A stretch of 64,000 nt of DNA. It comes from Alcaligenaceae bacterium (lineage in GTDB: Bacteria > Pseudomonadota > Gammaproteobacteria > Burkholderiales > Burkholderiaceae_B). A model generated the notes under the pieces. The model ran no database searches and was not told the origin of the DNA. It worked only from the letters and a program-made list of their open reading frames with translations. The DNA is taken from contig JACCEO010000001.1 of the NCBI GenBank assembly GCA_013416485.1, forward strand, positions 248,001 to 312,000, written 5' to 3'. The translations under genes and the position numbers were made by a program. Positions 38,213 through 48,064 of this stretch are shown in pieces (within the stretch, counting starts at the first letter, position 1; every line of letters begins with the position of its first letter).

Positions 38213-39166
38213 ATGAGCACAAAAATCCTGATAGTTCGCACATCCTCATTGGGGGATTTAGTACATATGTTGCCTGCTATCTCCGACATTGCGCGGCATG
38301 TGCCGGACGCCAGCATAGACTGGATCGTAGAAGACAGTTTTGTCGAGATCCCCGCCTGGCATCCAGCAGTCCATGAGGTCATCCCGGTTTCACACCGCCG
38401 TTGGCGTAAGAACTGGTGGTCGTCGCAAACCCGTACAGAACGCGCAGCGCTTAAACGTAATCTGGGTGAACGCCAATACGATGTAATTCTGGATATGCAG
38501 GGCTTGATGAAATCGGTATGGCTATTACGCCAAACACATGGTCTGCGTCACGGCCTAAATCGGCGTTCGGCTCGCGAACCATTGGCATCTTTTTTCTATC
38601 ATGTAAAGCATGGCGTCGAGTTCTGGCAGCCTGCGGTAATCCGTCAGCGTAAACTTGCTGCGTTGGCGTTTGGTTACGAATGGGATGGTCCACCGGACTT
38701 TGGCCTGCAGGCTATCACCGATGGCGTTGAGATCCAACCCTACGCGGTCATCATGCCCTCGGCCAGTCGCGACGACAAACTTTGGGATCGTGAAGCTTGG
38801 CTAGCGGTGTTCAAACGTTTGGGTGAGCACGGCCTAAGTCTTAAATTATTATCGGGTAGCCCTAGCGAAACCCAACGTGCCCAAGATCTAGTGGCGGGCA
38901 TTCCTAATGCCAGCGTCTTGCCGCGTATGGGGCTGACAGAAGTCGCTCATGTGCTGGCCGCCGCTCGTATTATGGTGGGTTTGGACAGTGGGCTGACCCA
39001 CTTGTCAGCTGGTTTAGGGCGGCCCACTATCGGTATTTATAAAGCCTCCACACCAGTACGTACACCCCTAGAGGGTAAGTCGTATACCGCCAGTTTGGGC
39101 GAACGGGGTAATGCGCCATCGGTGGAAACCGTACTTAGCGCTGTCGAGCAGGCGCTGGCGTTTTGA
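38213..39166 (+). CDS. waaC: Lipopolysaccharide heptosyltransferase I
   Basis: Adds the first heptose to Kdo of the LPS inner core. The 317 residues match the glycosyltransferase-9 family: KILIVRTSSLGDLVHMLPAI at the N-terminus, LDMQGLMKS, and the nucleotide-sugar region MVGLDSGLTHLSAGLGRPTIG. It overlaps waaA by 4 nt, the usual pairing in Burkholderiales. Confidence 0.93.
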   Translation: MSTKILIVRTSSLGDLVHMLPAISDIARHVPDASIDWIVEDSFVEIPAWHPAVHEVIPVSHRRWRKNWWSSQTRTERAALKRNLGERQYDVILDMQGLMKSVWLLRQTHGLRHGLNRRSAREPLASFFYHVKHGVEFWQPAVIRQRKLAALAFGYEWDGPPDFGLQAITDGVEIQPYAVIMPSASRDDKLWDREAWLAVFKRLGEHGLSLKLLSGSPSETQRAQDLVAGIPNASVLPRMGLTEVAHVLAAARIMVGLDSGLTHLSAGLGRPTIGIYKASTPVRTPLEGKSYTASLGERGNAPSVETVLSAVEQALAF

Positions 39167-40482
39167 ATCGCTTTGCTTACACTTTATTGATACGGTTGTT
39201 GACTCCAGGGTTGTTGGCCTGGATGGCTTGGCGTGCGCGCCGTTCGGGTGGTGCGTGGGGGGTATTTTCCGGCGAACGCTTTGGGCGTTATTCTGGATCC
39301 AGCCCTTTGCAAAAACCTGTGTGGGTACATGCGGTCAGTCTAGGTGAAACCCGTGCTGCTCAACCTTTTATCCGAGCCTTGCTGGATCAAGGGGATCAGG
39401 TCTTGTTAACCCACATGACAGTGACTGGTTTGGCCGAAGGTGCACGTGCTTTCGCCGATGACATTGCTCGTGGTCAATTGGTTCAACAATGGTTGCCATA
39501 CGATTTTCCCGGCAGTACGCGACGTTTTATGGCGTATTACCAGCCTAAGGTTGGGGTGTTAATTGAACGTGAGGTTTGGCCTAACGTATTGGCAGCAGCA
39601 CGTCAGGCAGCGGTGCCCATGATGCTGGTTAGTGCTAGGTTTTCCGATCATGCATTGCGACAAAGTCTGCGTATTGGTAGTGTGATGCGCCAGGCGTATG
39701 CCAGTTTTTCAGTGGTATATGCCCAGACACTGCAAGATGCACAGCGGCTGGAACAGGCCGGTGCCCAGGCTGTCAGGGTGTCGGGTAATTTCAAGTTTGA
39801 TGTCAGTTTGTCGCAAAAGTGCATACAGGCTGGCCGTCAGTTTGCAGCGGCTTTGCCCCGCAAAATGCTGACGATTGCCAGTACTCGTGAAGGCGAAGAC
39901 GCGTTGTTTATTCAGGCGATTAGCCGTCAGATCAAACGCGCTCAGGTCCAGGGCAGGGATTTGTCTCAAGAAGTCTTGTTTTGCTTGATACCACGCCATC
40001 CACAACGCTTCGATGAGGCTGCAGGTTTATTGCAACAGGCCGGATTGGCATTTGAGCGACGTTCTTTATTGCATCAGCAAGTGGAAAGTAGCGAGGTTGC
40101 TGCCCGGCTGTGTGCCGATGCTACCGTGCTGTTAGGCGATACTTTAGGCGAGATGCCGCGTTATTATGCGGCCAGTCAGGTGGCGATAGTGGCGGGTAGC
40201 TTCCTGCCCTTCGGTGGGCAGAACTTTATTGAAGCCTGTGCGGTGGGGGTGCCGGTGGTGGTAGGGCCGCACACACGTAACTTCGAACAAGCGGTGGTTG
40301 ACGCCATCGATGAAGGGGCAGCGATACGCTGTGCTGATGCCGACGCTGCTTTGCAAATGGCATTGCAGTTACTGGATGAGCCACAACGTTTAAGTCGTAT
40401 GGCTAAAGCGGGCGAGCATTGGGTGCAAAAGCATGCCGGTGCCGTAGCGCGTGTAGTTAGTAGTTTGGCCCGTTTGCGCTAG
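39163..40482 (+). CDS. waaA: 3-deoxy-D-manno-octulosonic acid transferase
   Basis: Transfers Kdo to lipid A precursor at the inner membrane. The 439 residues have an N-terminal membrane anchor and the motifs VWVHAVSLGETRAAQPFI, LIEREVWPNVL and the C-terminal FLPFGGQNFIEACAVGVPVV. The start is TTG at 39163, overlapping the waaC stop. Its 3' end overlaps by 4 nt a small opposite-strand gene. Confidence 0.93.
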   Translation: MNRFAYTLLIRLLTPGLLAWMAWRARRSGGAWGVFSGERFGRYSGSSPLQKPVWVHAVSLGETRAAQPFIRALLDQGDQVLLTHMTVTGLAEGARAFADDIARGQLVQQWLPYDFPGSTRRFMAYYQPKVGVLIEREVWPNVLAAARQAAVPMMLVSARFSDHALRQSLRIGSVMRQAYASFSVVYAQTLQDAQRLEQAGAQAVRVSGNFKFDVSLSQKCIQAGRQFAAALPRKMLTIASTREGEDALFIQAISRQIKRAQVQGRDLSQEVLFCLIPRHPQRFDEAAGLLQQAGLAFERRSLLHQQVESSEVAARLCADATVLLGDTLGEMPRYYAASQVAIVAGSFLPFGGQNFIEACAVGVPVVVGPHTRNFEQAVVDAIDEGAAIRCADADAALQMALQLLDEPQRLSRMAKAGEHWVQKHAGAVARVVSSLARLR

Positions 40483-40652
40483 CTGCCGGTGTTGGCTGGC
40501 ACGGGCGCACCTATGGTGATGGCTTGTTGATTACGTTCAGTCAGGAAGCGCGGCTCACGCCCTTGTTCGCTAGGTGGCGTACCAAAAAAACCTTGTCCCC
40601 ACGCCAGTAGGGCAATATTAGCGATTAGGATAATAAAAAACACGACGCGCAT
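40479..40652 (-). CDS. Small single-helix membrane protein, 57 residues
   Basis: A short reverse-strand ORF that standard length cut-offs would miss. The protein begins MRVVFFIILIANIALLAWGQ, one membrane helix, then GFFGTPPSEQGREPRFLTER. The ATG at 40652 has GGAG 8 bp upstream. The pattern of an N-terminal helix with an AWGQG motif and a GREPxRL segment resembles the N-terminus of SPOR-type proteins found near birA-coaX in related genomes, here without the SPOR domain. Function unknown. Confidence 0.65.
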   Translation of the reverse strand: MRVVFFIILIANIALLAWGQGFFGTPPSEQGREPRFLTERNQQAITIGAPVPANTGS

Positions 40653-40757
40653 GGCGTGGCTCCGTAATAGGGTGGTTTCAACGTATATCGATTATGATTT
40701 TACCTGCTACACGGCCAATTACCGTGACACCTTCTTTTTTGAAAAAGCACTCCGAAC

Positions 40758-41591
40758 ATGAAACCCATACGTAAAGCTATTTTCCCTGTCGCTGGGCTGG
40801 GCACCCGGTTTTTGCCAGCCACTAAGGCCATGCCTAAGGAAATGCTGCCCATCGTGGACAAGCCCTTAATCCAATACGCTGTTGAAGAAGCTATCGCGGC
40901 AGGCATTACAGATCTGATTTTTATTACAGGCCGCAACAAGCGCGCTATAGAAGATCATTTTGATACGGCGCCGGAACTGGAAAGGGAGTTGGCTGCTAAA
41001 GGCAAACAAGAACTGTTGGATCTGGTGCGCAATGTCATACCGTCTCATGTGAACTGCATTTATACACGCCAGCATGCGCCCCTAGGCCTAGGGCATGCTG
41101 TATTGTGTGCTGCGCCTATTGTGGGCAATGAACCCTTTGTGGTTCTGTTGGCAGATGACTTGATTGATGCCACTACTGCGGCCACCTTGCAGTTGGTCGA
41201 GGCCGCGCATCAGCATAATGGCAGTGTGGTTGCCATACAAAATGTGGATAAATCACAAACCCATAAATACGGGATTATTTCAGGGGATGCGGTTAACGGT
41301 AAAACCACACGCTTAAGCGGCATAGTGGAAAAGCCTGATCCTGCCGTGGCACCGACGACCTTGGCCGTAGTGGGGCGTTATGTGTTGGAACCGGAAATAT
41401 TCGACTGTCTGCGTCAGACCCAGGCGGGTGTGGGCGGGGAAATTCAATTGACAGATGGCATTGCACGCTTGCTACAACAACGTGGCGTGTATGGTTATCA
41501 GTACGATGGCTTGCGTTACGACTGTGGTAGCAAAGAAGGTTTTTTTAAAGCCACTATGGAATTAGGTCGTAAGTATCACGGGCTAAGCTGA
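40758..41591 (+). CDS. galU: UTP-glucose-1-phosphate uridylyltransferase
   Basis: Makes UDP-glucose for LPS and exopolysaccharide. The 277 residues start with the nucleotidyltransferase signature [20 protein letters not shown] and contain [10 protein letters not shown] and [20 protein letters not shown]. Its last 16 nt overlap the convergent coaX end. Confidence 0.95.
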   Translation: MKPIRKAIFPVAGLGTRFLPATKAMPKEMLPIVDKPLIQYAVEEAIAAGITDLIFITGRNKRAIEDHFDTAPELERELAAKGKQELLDLVRNVIPSHVNCIYTRQHAPLGLGHAVLCAAPIVGNEPFVVLLADDLIDATTAATLQLVEAAHQHNGSVVAIQNVDKSQTHKYGIISGDAVNGKTTRLSGIVEKPDPAVAPTTLAVVGRYVLEPEIFDCLRQTQAGVGGEIQLTDGIARLLQQRGVYGYQYDGLRYDCGSKEGFFKATMELGRKYHGLS

Positions 41592-42433
41592 TCGTTACAC
41601 GCTAGCTGGGCCAGGCCGTCCAAGACAGGTGACGCCAACCATTGTATGGGTTTGGTAGGCAGGTTTAGCTTGGTTTGCATGGTGCTTAGTAAGGCTTGAA
41701 CTTCGTTTTCCAGGGCAGTCCAAGCGCCACCGGCACTAAACACCCTAGGGGCGATTTGATGCGTTTCCTGTACTGCCAGCCACTGGCGTAGCAACGCACC
41801 TGCCTGAGCTGCGGCAACACCACTACTAATCGCAAGCTGGGTACTGTTTGGGAAAGCAGCTGTGGCTCCTTGGGCAGCGGGTAACCTAGCAGTGCCTGTG
41901 TTTAATGACATACGCATAAGATCTGCGCCGGGCAATATTAGACCACCTACAAATCGCCATTGTGGGTTTGTATGGTTGCTGTTATTGCAGCGAACCAGTG
42001 TGTCTATGGTGGTGGCTGTGCCAAAGTTGGCCAGCATCATGGGGGTGTTGCTACCGTCTTGTTGGGTAGCCAGGCCTATCATAGCCATCCAGCGGTCAGG
42101 GCCCAGCTGGGCCGGCTGCGTATACCCATTATGTACATTGGCGTTTGTGGGCTGGCTATGGTTCCAGTGTATGTGGATGGCGTGTTGGTGTAGCAGCAGG
42201 GTATCCAATGATAGTGCCACGCTGTCGCCCGCTACATTGACACCAATGGCAGCGGCTAGCCGTACTGGCTGTTGCCTTATCCAGTCTGCTAACTTTTCAA
42301 TATTGCTATGGGCCAGGGCGATACTGCTGGTTTCACGCCGACCTGTGGCGGGGAGTACCCAACCGGCTTTTAACCGTGTGTTGCCCACATCTATCAGTAG
42401 AACGGCGGGTGGTAAAACCTGAGTCTGGGTCAT
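41576..42433 (-). CDS. coaX: Type III pantothenate kinase
   Basis: First step of coenzyme A synthesis. The 285 residues contain the ASKHA-fold motifs [13 protein letters not shown] (phosphate 1), [10 protein letters not shown] and [11 protein letters not shown], and [20 protein letters not shown]. The ATG at 42433 is chosen for the usual N-terminus; the frame extends to 42505 inside birA. It lies 13 bp after birA in the same operon, the standard birA-coaX (bpl-baf) pair of this group. Confidence 0.92.
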   Translation of the reverse strand: MTQTQVLPPAVLLIDVGNTRLKAGWVLPATGRRETSSIALAHSNIEKLADWIRQQPVRLAAAIGVNVAGDSVALSLDTLLLHQHAIHIHWNHSQPTNANVHNGYTQPAQLGPDRWMAMIGLATQQDGSNTPMMLANFGTATTIDTLVRCNNSNHTNPQWRFVGGLILPGADLMRMSLNTGTARLPAAQGATAAFPNSTQLAISSGVAAAQAGALLRQWLAVQETHQIAPRVFSAGGAWTALENEVQALLSTMQTKLNLPTKPIQWLASPVLDGLAQLACNDQLSP

Positions 42434-42446
42434 AGCAGTAGCGCGT

Positions 42447-43319
42447 TTATAGTGCGGATTGTGGCCGCACAGAAATTTCACCGACAGTAATTGGGCTGAT
42501 GCCATCTGGACCCTTCACCAATAGTTGGCCCCAGGTGTTCACGCCGCATGCAATGCCCGCTTGAATAATGCGTCCATCGTCCAGCACATTGATGGCCTGG
42601 CCAGCCAGAACATCGACCGCCGCATAGTGATTGGGGAAGTCATCAAACCCGTAAGCAGTGACATGATTCAGTCGCTGATACCACCCTTGGGCGATGCCTG
42701 CGACGATATCTGTGACCTGAGCGTTAGCAGCCACGTGGTCTTCGTGACAAACTTCATGCCAGTCTGCAACCTGTCGATTCAGGGATACGCTGAGGGCGCG
42801 CGCGTCATTCAGGTTGATGCCGATACCCATGATAGCGACATAATGGTCGGGCGATATCCTGGATGCCCCAGAACGGGTAATTTCTACCAGTATGCCGGCA
42901 AGCTTGGCAGATTGCCACTGTATGTCGTTAGGCCACTTCATGGACAGGCGGGTTTGGTTTTTTGGGGCTATGAATGTGCGCAGTACGTCGCAAGCCACTA
43001 CCCCTGCTAGTGGCGATAGCGTAGGTAGTTGCCGGGGTGGCAGGAAGACATCGAATGCACAAGAGAACATCAGGTTCGCATTGATGCGATTTTGCCAGGT
43101 CCGCCCTGCACGACCACGCCCTTGCTCTTGCAAGTGGGCACCTAGCAGCCAGGGCCTAGCCAATAGACCGCTAGTGCTACGAGCACGCGCCAGTAACTGT
43201 GCATTGGTCGAAGTCGTACTGTCTACCCAATCCAACTGTTGGAAATGGGGCAGCGCATGTGCTAATGCCGCATGCATTTGACTGGGCTCGGGTAGCTGGG
43301 TGGGTATCGGTCTATTCAT
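42447..43319 (-). CDS. birA: Biotin-[acetyl-CoA-carboxylase] ligase
   Basis: Attaches biotin to the carboxylase carrier protein. The 290 residues carry the catalytic core: STTSTNAQLLARA, GRGRAGRTW (biotinyl-AMP loop), LSMKWPNDIQW and KLAGILVEI. The N-terminal helix-turn-helix of E. coli BirA is absent, so it should not act as a repressor. It is followed by coaX. Confidence 0.93.
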   Translation of the reverse strand: MNRPIPTQLPEPSQMHAALAHALPHFQQLDWVDSTTSTNAQLLARARSTSGLLARPWLLGAHLQEQGRGRAGRTWQNRINANLMFSCAFDVFLPPRQLPTLSPLAGVVACDVLRTFIAPKNQTRLSMKWPNDIQWQSAKLAGILVEITRSGASRISPDHYVAIMGIGINLNDARALSVSLNRQVADWHEVCHEDHVAANAQVTDIVAGIAQGWYQRLNHVTAYGFDDFPNHYAAVDVLAGQAINVLDDGRIIQAGIACGVNTWGQLLVKGPDGISPITVGEISVRPQSAL

Positions 43320-43377
43320 GGTGAAAAAATAAGGGCGTGTAGGGTATTATGGCATTGTCTTTATTGAGCAGAGCCTT

Positions 43378-44022
43378 ATGCAAGCCCGTACTGAAAAAAT
43401 TACGTTCCAGGGCGCCGCTGGCGCCATAGACTGCATCCTTGATATTCCCTTCCAAGCGCCTGTCGGTTGGGCCTTGGTGCTACATCCTCATTCTTTGCAA
43501 GGTGGTACACGTGACAATAAAATAGTCACAACGATTGCCCGCGCTTGTCTGGAACAGGGTTTACTGGTTGTACGTCCTAATTTCCGTGGGGTGGGCGCTT
43601 CGGAAGGTGAGTTTGATCATGCGGTAGGCGAAGCGGCCGATATGCTGCAGTTAATTCAGCAGTTTACCCAGTCCTGGCCAGAAGCAGCTATGGGTAAGTG
43701 GGTGCTAGCAGGGTTTTCATTTGGTACCGGGGTGGCTGCACGGGTGTATTCCGAGCTGGCACAGGCCCAGAAAACCGTGCCAGATACGGTCATTTTGGTG
43801 GGGTCGGCAGTAGGCCGCTTCACTAACGATAACTTGACCTTGCCTGACGATACCCTGCTAATTCATGGCGAAGACGACGAGGTCGTCCCCTTGTCTGAAG
43901 TCATGGATTTCGCTCGTCCGCGAGTTTTGCCTGTGGTGGTTATCCCTGAAGCTACACATTTCTTTCACGGCAAGCTGCTTATTCTAAGACGCCTGGTGCA
44001 ACAGCGCCTGGATGTACTGTAG
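43378..44022 (+). CDS. Alpha/beta-hydrolase, COG2945 type
   Basis: A 214-residue hydrolase. HPHSLQGGTRDNKIVTTIAR, RPNFRGVGASEG and nucleophile elbow GFSFGTG are visible, with a late HGEDDEVVP and His in EATHFFHG completing a triad. These proteins are probably esterases or lipases of unknown substrate. It is divergent from birA. Confidence 0.8.
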   Translation: MQARTEKITFQGAAGAIDCILDIPFQAPVGWALVLHPHSLQGGTRDNKIVTTIARACLEQGLLVVRPNFRGVGASEGEFDHAVGEAADMLQLIQQFTQSWPEAAMGKWVLAGFSFGTGVAARVYSELAQAQKTVPDTVILVGSAVGRFTNDNLTLPDDTLLIHGEDDEVVPLSEVMDFARPRVLPVVVIPEATHFFHGKLLILRRLVQQRLDVL

Positions 44023-44047
44023 TTCCCCAATTCGCTCATAAATTGAT

Positions 44048-45322
44048 ATGCCCATGACCTTATTTCGTTTTTTGCCCTTGCGTATTTCTTCCATAGTGGC
44101 TGGCTTGGCGTTGTCCATAGCCCCTACTTTGGTTTTATCTCAAACTGGGGCGGCTAATCTGGTTGCCGCCGACAACACGCCATCAACCGCCGCGTATGTG
44201 AGTACCCCCTCATCGACTGCTGCAATGGCCAGCTTTACCACCGTGGGTGAGCTCTCAACGGTGCCTGCGCCCGTCTTGACCGCTAAGGCCTGGCTATCTC
44301 TGGACGTGAATAGCGGCCAAATCATTGCTGCTTTGGGGCCCGACGAGCGCGTCGAACCTGCATCTTTAACTAAGTTGATGTCTGCGTATTTGGTGTTTTC
44401 TGCCATTGAAGATAAACGCCTAAGCCTGGACCAAACCGTTAATATTTCAGAGAATGCCTGGAAAACTGAAGGTTCCAGGATGTTTGTTAAACCTAACTCT
44501 CAGGTTAGTGTCGATGACTTGCTGCGTGGCGTGATCGTGCAATCAGGTAATGACGCCACTGTTGCCTTGGCAGAAGCGGTAGCTGGTAGCGAGTCGGCAT
44601 TTGCTGCCCTTATGAACGACGAGGCGGCGCGCCAGGGCTTGCGTGACACCCATTTTGTGAACTCTACTGGTTTGCCCGACCCTACTCACCTGACGACGGT
44701 TCGTGATCTGGCCATATTGTCCAGTAATCTGGTGCGACGTTACCCGCAGTATCTGCATTACTACGGTCAAAAAGAATACACCTACAATAATATCAAGCAG
44801 CCTAACCGCAATCGTTTGCTATGGGCGGACGAAACTGTTGATGGCCTGAAAACCGGTCATACCCAGTCGGCAGGTTATTGTTTGGTATCTACGGCGGATC
44901 GTAATGGCCGACGCATAGTCAGCGTGGTGGTCGGTGCCGCCAGCGATGCTGCGCGTACAGAAAATAGCCTTAAATTACTGAACTGGAGCTTCCAGAATTT
45001 TGACACCATCAAGCTTTACGATGATGAAAAGCCAGCCGTTAATGCACGAGTCTGGGAAGGCCAGGCTGAAACCGTAGGTTTGGGTGCCTTGCAGCCGACA
45101 TGGGTTACTGTGCCGCGTGGAATGGGTCCACAAGTAGAGCCCGTAGCGCGCTATACCCAGCCGTTAATTGCCCCGCTCACCAAAGGTAGCAAAGTAGGCA
45201 GCTTGACCCTGTCACTAGAGGGTAAAACTCTGCGCGAAAACTCACTCTATATTATGGAAGATGTCCAGGAAGCGGGCTTTTTTGCCCGGATCTGGGACAA
45301 AATTCATTTGTTGTTTCAATAA
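44048..45322 (+). CDS. dacC: D-alanyl-D-alanine carboxypeptidase (PBP5/6 type)
   Basis: Low-molecular-weight penicillin-binding protein that trims peptidoglycan pentapeptides. The 424 residues have a signal peptide, the SxxK motif at Ser106-Lys109 (EPASLTKLM), SGN (VQSGNDATVALAE) and KTG (DGLKTGHTQSAGYCLVST), then a C-terminal beta domain and an amphipathic anchor (FFARIWDKIHLLF). It heads a gene order (dacC, transaminase, ybeD, lipB, lipA) conserved in betaproteobacteria. Confidence 0.93.
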   Translation: MPMTLFRFLPLRISSIVAGLALSIAPTLVLSQTGAANLVAADNTPSTAAYVSTPSSTAAMASFTTVGELSTVPAPVLTAKAWLSLDVNSGQIIAALGPDERVEPASLTKLMSAYLVFSAIEDKRLSLDQTVNISENAWKTEGSRMFVKPNSQVSVDDLLRGVIVQSGNDATVALAEAVAGSESAFAALMNDEAARQGLRDTHFVNSTGLPDPTHLTTVRDLAILSSNLVRRYPQYLHYYGQKEYTYNNIKQPNRNRLLWADETVDGLKTGHTQSAGYCLVSTADRNGRRIVSVVVGAASDAARTENSLKLLNWSFQNFDTIKLYDDEKPAVNARVWEGQAETVGLGALQPTWVTVPRGMGPQVEPVARYTQPLIAPLTKGSKVGSLTLSLEGKTLRENSLYIMEDVQEAGFFARIWDKIHLLFQ

Positions 45323-45332
45323 AGGCTGACTC

Positions 45333-46202
45333 ATGATTCCCCATGTCGATAACGACAGTATTGTTTATCTGAACGGCGACTACCTACGTTTGGGTGATGC
45401 CCAAGTGTCTGTGTTGGATCGTGGCTTTATTTTTGGCGATGGCATTTATGATGTCGTGCCTGCGTATAACGGCAAGCCATTTCGTATGGATGGGCATCTG
45501 GCTCGTCTAGAACGTAGCCTGGCCTCTATCGGTATAGAAACTGGCATGCAGCGCCAAGACTGGGAAACCTTAGTCCAGGGTATGTTGCAACGTTCTGGTT
45601 TGGGCGATTGCATGGTGTATATCCAAGTCACCCGTGGTGTGGCTAAGCGTGATCACGCCTTCCCTGAAGGCGTCAAACCTACCGTGTTTTGCATGGTTTC
45701 GCCCTTTGTCAGGCCCACGCAGGCTTTGCGCCAGCAGGGTCTAAGTGCAGTTGGCATGGAAGACGTACGTTGGTTGCGCTGCGAGATCAAATCCATTTCC
45801 TTGCTGGGCAACGTTTTGGCTAAACAATATGCCGTAGATGCTGGCGTAGACGATGTCCTGCAGTTTCGTGATGGCAATCTTACCGAAGGCTCAGCTGCCA
45901 ATATTTGGGTCGTCAAAGACGGCGTGTTGTTGGCGCCACCGCGCAATAACCTGATTCTGGAAGGCATACGTTACGGCTTGATGGAAGAGCTGGCCCAGGC
46001 TGCAGGCATTCAATTTACTGCCCGGCCAATATCACGCCAAGAAGTGGAAAATGCCGATGAACTTATGTTGTCGTCGGCCACCAAAGAACTATTGCCCATC
46101 ACATCATATGATGGCCACCCTGTAGGTAGTGGACAGCCCGGTTCGGTCTACGCTGCGCTGCGCCAAGGCTACGATGACGCCATTGAAAAATTGCTAGGAT
46201 AA
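45333..46202 (+). CDS. D-amino-acid transaminase (branched-chain aminotransferase fold)
   Basis: PLP enzyme of fold type IV, 289 residues. VLDRGFIFGDGIYDVVPAYN, the catalytic-lysine region CEIKSISLLGNVLAKQ and LTEGSAANIWVV are typical of D-alanine transaminase. It lies 10 bp after dacC, fitting a role in D-alanine/D-glutamate supply for peptidoglycan. Specificity is inferred from the family and context. Confidence 0.87.
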   Translation: MIPHVDNDSIVYLNGDYLRLGDAQVSVLDRGFIFGDGIYDVVPAYNGKPFRMDGHLARLERSLASIGIETGMQRQDWETLVQGMLQRSGLGDCMVYIQVTRGVAKRDHAFPEGVKPTVFCMVSPFVRPTQALRQQGLSAVGMEDVRWLRCEIKSISLLGNVLAKQYAVDAGVDDVLQFRDGNLTEGSAANIWVVKDGVLLAPPRNNLILEGIRYGLMEELAQAAGIQFTARPISRQEVENADELMLSSATKELLPITSYDGHPVGSGQPGSVYAALRQGYDDAIEKLLG

Positions 46203-46209
46203 ACACCTT

Positions 46210-46494
46210 ATGACCAAACCCGGTGATATACCGCCCGAAGAGTCTCTGATCACTTACCCTAGTGACTTCCCCATTAAAGTGATGGGTAAATCACACCCCG
46301 ATCTGGCTCAAACTTTAAGCGAAATTGTGCTGCAATTCGATCCTGGTTTTGACATCAGCACTATAGAAATGCGCCCTAGCAAAAGTGGTAATTATTTAGG
46401 CCTGACCTTTACGGTACGCGCCACCTCGCGCGAGCAACTGGATGAGCTGTATCGCAGCTTGCATGGGCACCATATGGTGTCTGTGATCTTGTAA
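46210..46494 (+). CDS. ybeD: DUF493 protein YbeD
   Basis: A 94-residue ACT-like protein (SLITYPSDFPIKVMGK, then GNYLGLTFTVRATSREQLDE). It commonly lies before lipB, as here (3-bp gap). Its exact role is unknown; a regulatory link to lipoylation has been suggested from gene order. Confidence 0.9.
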   Translation: MTKPGDIPPEESLITYPSDFPIKVMGKSHPDLAQTLSEIVLQFDPGFDISTIEMRPSKSGNYLGLTFTVRATSREQLDELYRSLHGHHMVSVIL

Positions 46495-46497
46495 GTA

Positions 46498-47160
46498 ATG
46501 ACGATACGTTCCTTGTGGCTGCCAGATCCGGTTGATTATGACCAGGTCTGGCAGGCTATGCGTGACTTTACTGAAAGCCGCCAGCCCGATACCCCCGATC
46601 AGTTGTGGCTAACCCAGCATGCACCTGTGTATACCTTGGGGCAGGCTGGAAAAATTGAACACATACTGAATACAGCCGACATCCCTGTTGTCAAGACGGA
46701 CCGTGGTGGCCAAGTCACGTATCACGGCCCAGGTCAGGTAATGGTGTATTGCCTAATTGATTTGCGTCGTTACAAGCTATACGTCAAGGAATATGTTGAG
46801 CTTCTAGAAGATGTACTGATCGCAAGCTTACAGGGCTTGGGTTTACAAGGGGCCTGTCGTAAGCCCGGAGCCCCCGGCGTCTATGTGCCTATACAGCCCG
46901 CAAGTAGTACCCTTGGAAACCCTGGTGAATTGGCAAAAATTGCTGCCTTAGGGATTAAAATTCGTCATGGTTGTGCGTATCATGGTTTGGCATTGAATGT
47001 GGATATGGATTTATCGCCATTTCATGGCATTAACCCTTGTGGCTACGCCGACTTACAAACGATAGATTTGCATGGCTGCGGGATACCGCTTACTGTGACA
47101 CAAGCAGGCGATATGCTGGCTCAGGCGTTGACGACGGCCTTGTTGGCCCGCTGCGCTTAA
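46498..47160 (+). CDS. lipB: Octanoyl-[ACP]:protein N-octanoyltransferase
   Basis: Transfers octanoate from acyl-carrier protein to lipoyl domains. The 220 residues contain [46 protein letters not shown] with the catalytic lysine, and the catalytic-cysteine region FHGINPCGY. It is followed by an enoyl-CoA hydratase gene and then lipA. Confidence 0.94.
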   Translation: MTIRSLWLPDPVDYDQVWQAMRDFTESRQPDTPDQLWLTQHAPVYTLGQAGKIEHILNTADIPVVKTDRGGQVTYHGPGQVMVYCLIDLRRYKLYVKEYVELLEDVLIASLQGLGLQGACRKPGAPGVYVPIQPASSTLGNPGELAKIAALGIKIRHGCAYHGLALNVDMDLSPFHGINPCGYADLQTIDLHGCGIPLTVTQAGDMLAQALTTALLARCA

Positions 47161-47183
47161 CTAACACACTACGGAGACTGACT

Positions 47184-47969
47184 ATGACAACTGACAACCC
47201 TGTACTGTTAACCCAGAACGATAACGGTGTGGTGACGTTGACGCTGAACCGCCCACAGCAATTCAACGCTTTGTCTGAACAGTTACTTGACGCTTTGCAA
47301 CAGGCCCTGGATGCCATTGCAAGCGATGATAGTGTCTTATGTGTTGTGTTGGCAGCGAATGGCCGGGCATTTTGCGCTGGTCATGACTTGAAGCAAATGC
47401 GTGCCAATCCCGATCAAAACTATTACGAAGACCTGTTCGCCCGTTGCGGGCGCGTGATGCAAAGCATAGTGAATTTACCTGTGCCTGTGATTGCCAAAGT
47501 CCAAGGCACCGCAACTGCAGCAGGGTGTCAGTTGGTGGCCAGTTGTGATTTGGCTGTTGCTGCAGACACCGCCAAATTTGCCGTGTCTGGCATTAATGTA
47601 GGTTTGTTTTGTTCCACGCCGGCGGTAGCGCTTACGCGTAATGTCGCTGCTAAAGCAGCCTTTGAAATGCTGATTACAGGTCGTTTTATTAGTGCTTCCG
47701 AAGCGGTAGGTAATGGTCTGATCAATCAGGCGGTAGCCCCCGACGACTTGGACGCTGCCACTGATACATTGGCACAAACCATATGTTTCAAAAGTCCAGT
47801 GGCCGTACGTACTGGAAAATCCATGTTCCAGCAGCAGCGTGGCATGAATTTATGTGATGCCTATGACTATGCCGGAAAAGTCATGGCAGTCAATATGATG
47901 GCAGAAGACGTCTCTGAAGGTATCGATGCGTTTATGGAAAAGCGTGCGCCCATCTGGAAGGGGCGCTAG
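47184..47969 (+). CDS. Enoyl-CoA hydratase/isomerase
   Basis: A 261-residue crotonase-fold protein: TLNRPQQFNALSEQLLDALQ, oxyanion-hole GRAFCAGHDLKQM, and KVQGTATAAGCQLVASCDLA. The ATG at 47184 is chosen for GGAGA 8 bp upstream; the frame is open earlier within lipB. It resembles ECHDC3-type mitochondrial/bacterial hydratases by the CSTPAVALTRNV segment. It sits between lipB and lipA. A link with lipoate synthesis is possible but not shown. Confidence 0.88.
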   Translation: MTTDNPVLLTQNDNGVVTLTLNRPQQFNALSEQLLDALQQALDAIASDDSVLCVVLAANGRAFCAGHDLKQMRANPDQNYYEDLFARCGRVMQSIVNLPVPVIAKVQGTATAAGCQLVASCDLAVAADTAKFAVSGINVGLFCSTPAVALTRNVAAKAAFEMLITGRFISASEAVGNGLINQAVAPDDLDAATDTLAQTICFKSPVAVRTGKSMFQQQRGMNLCDAYDYAGKVMAVNMMAEDVSEGIDAFMEKRAPIWKGR

Positions 47970-48064
47970 GTAAGGGATATGCTGTGTGAATCCTAGGCAT
48001 GCGTTAAAATAACAGCGTTTGCCACCAATCTAATGGGCGCGCCATAGCGCCTTCGAGATCCTGT

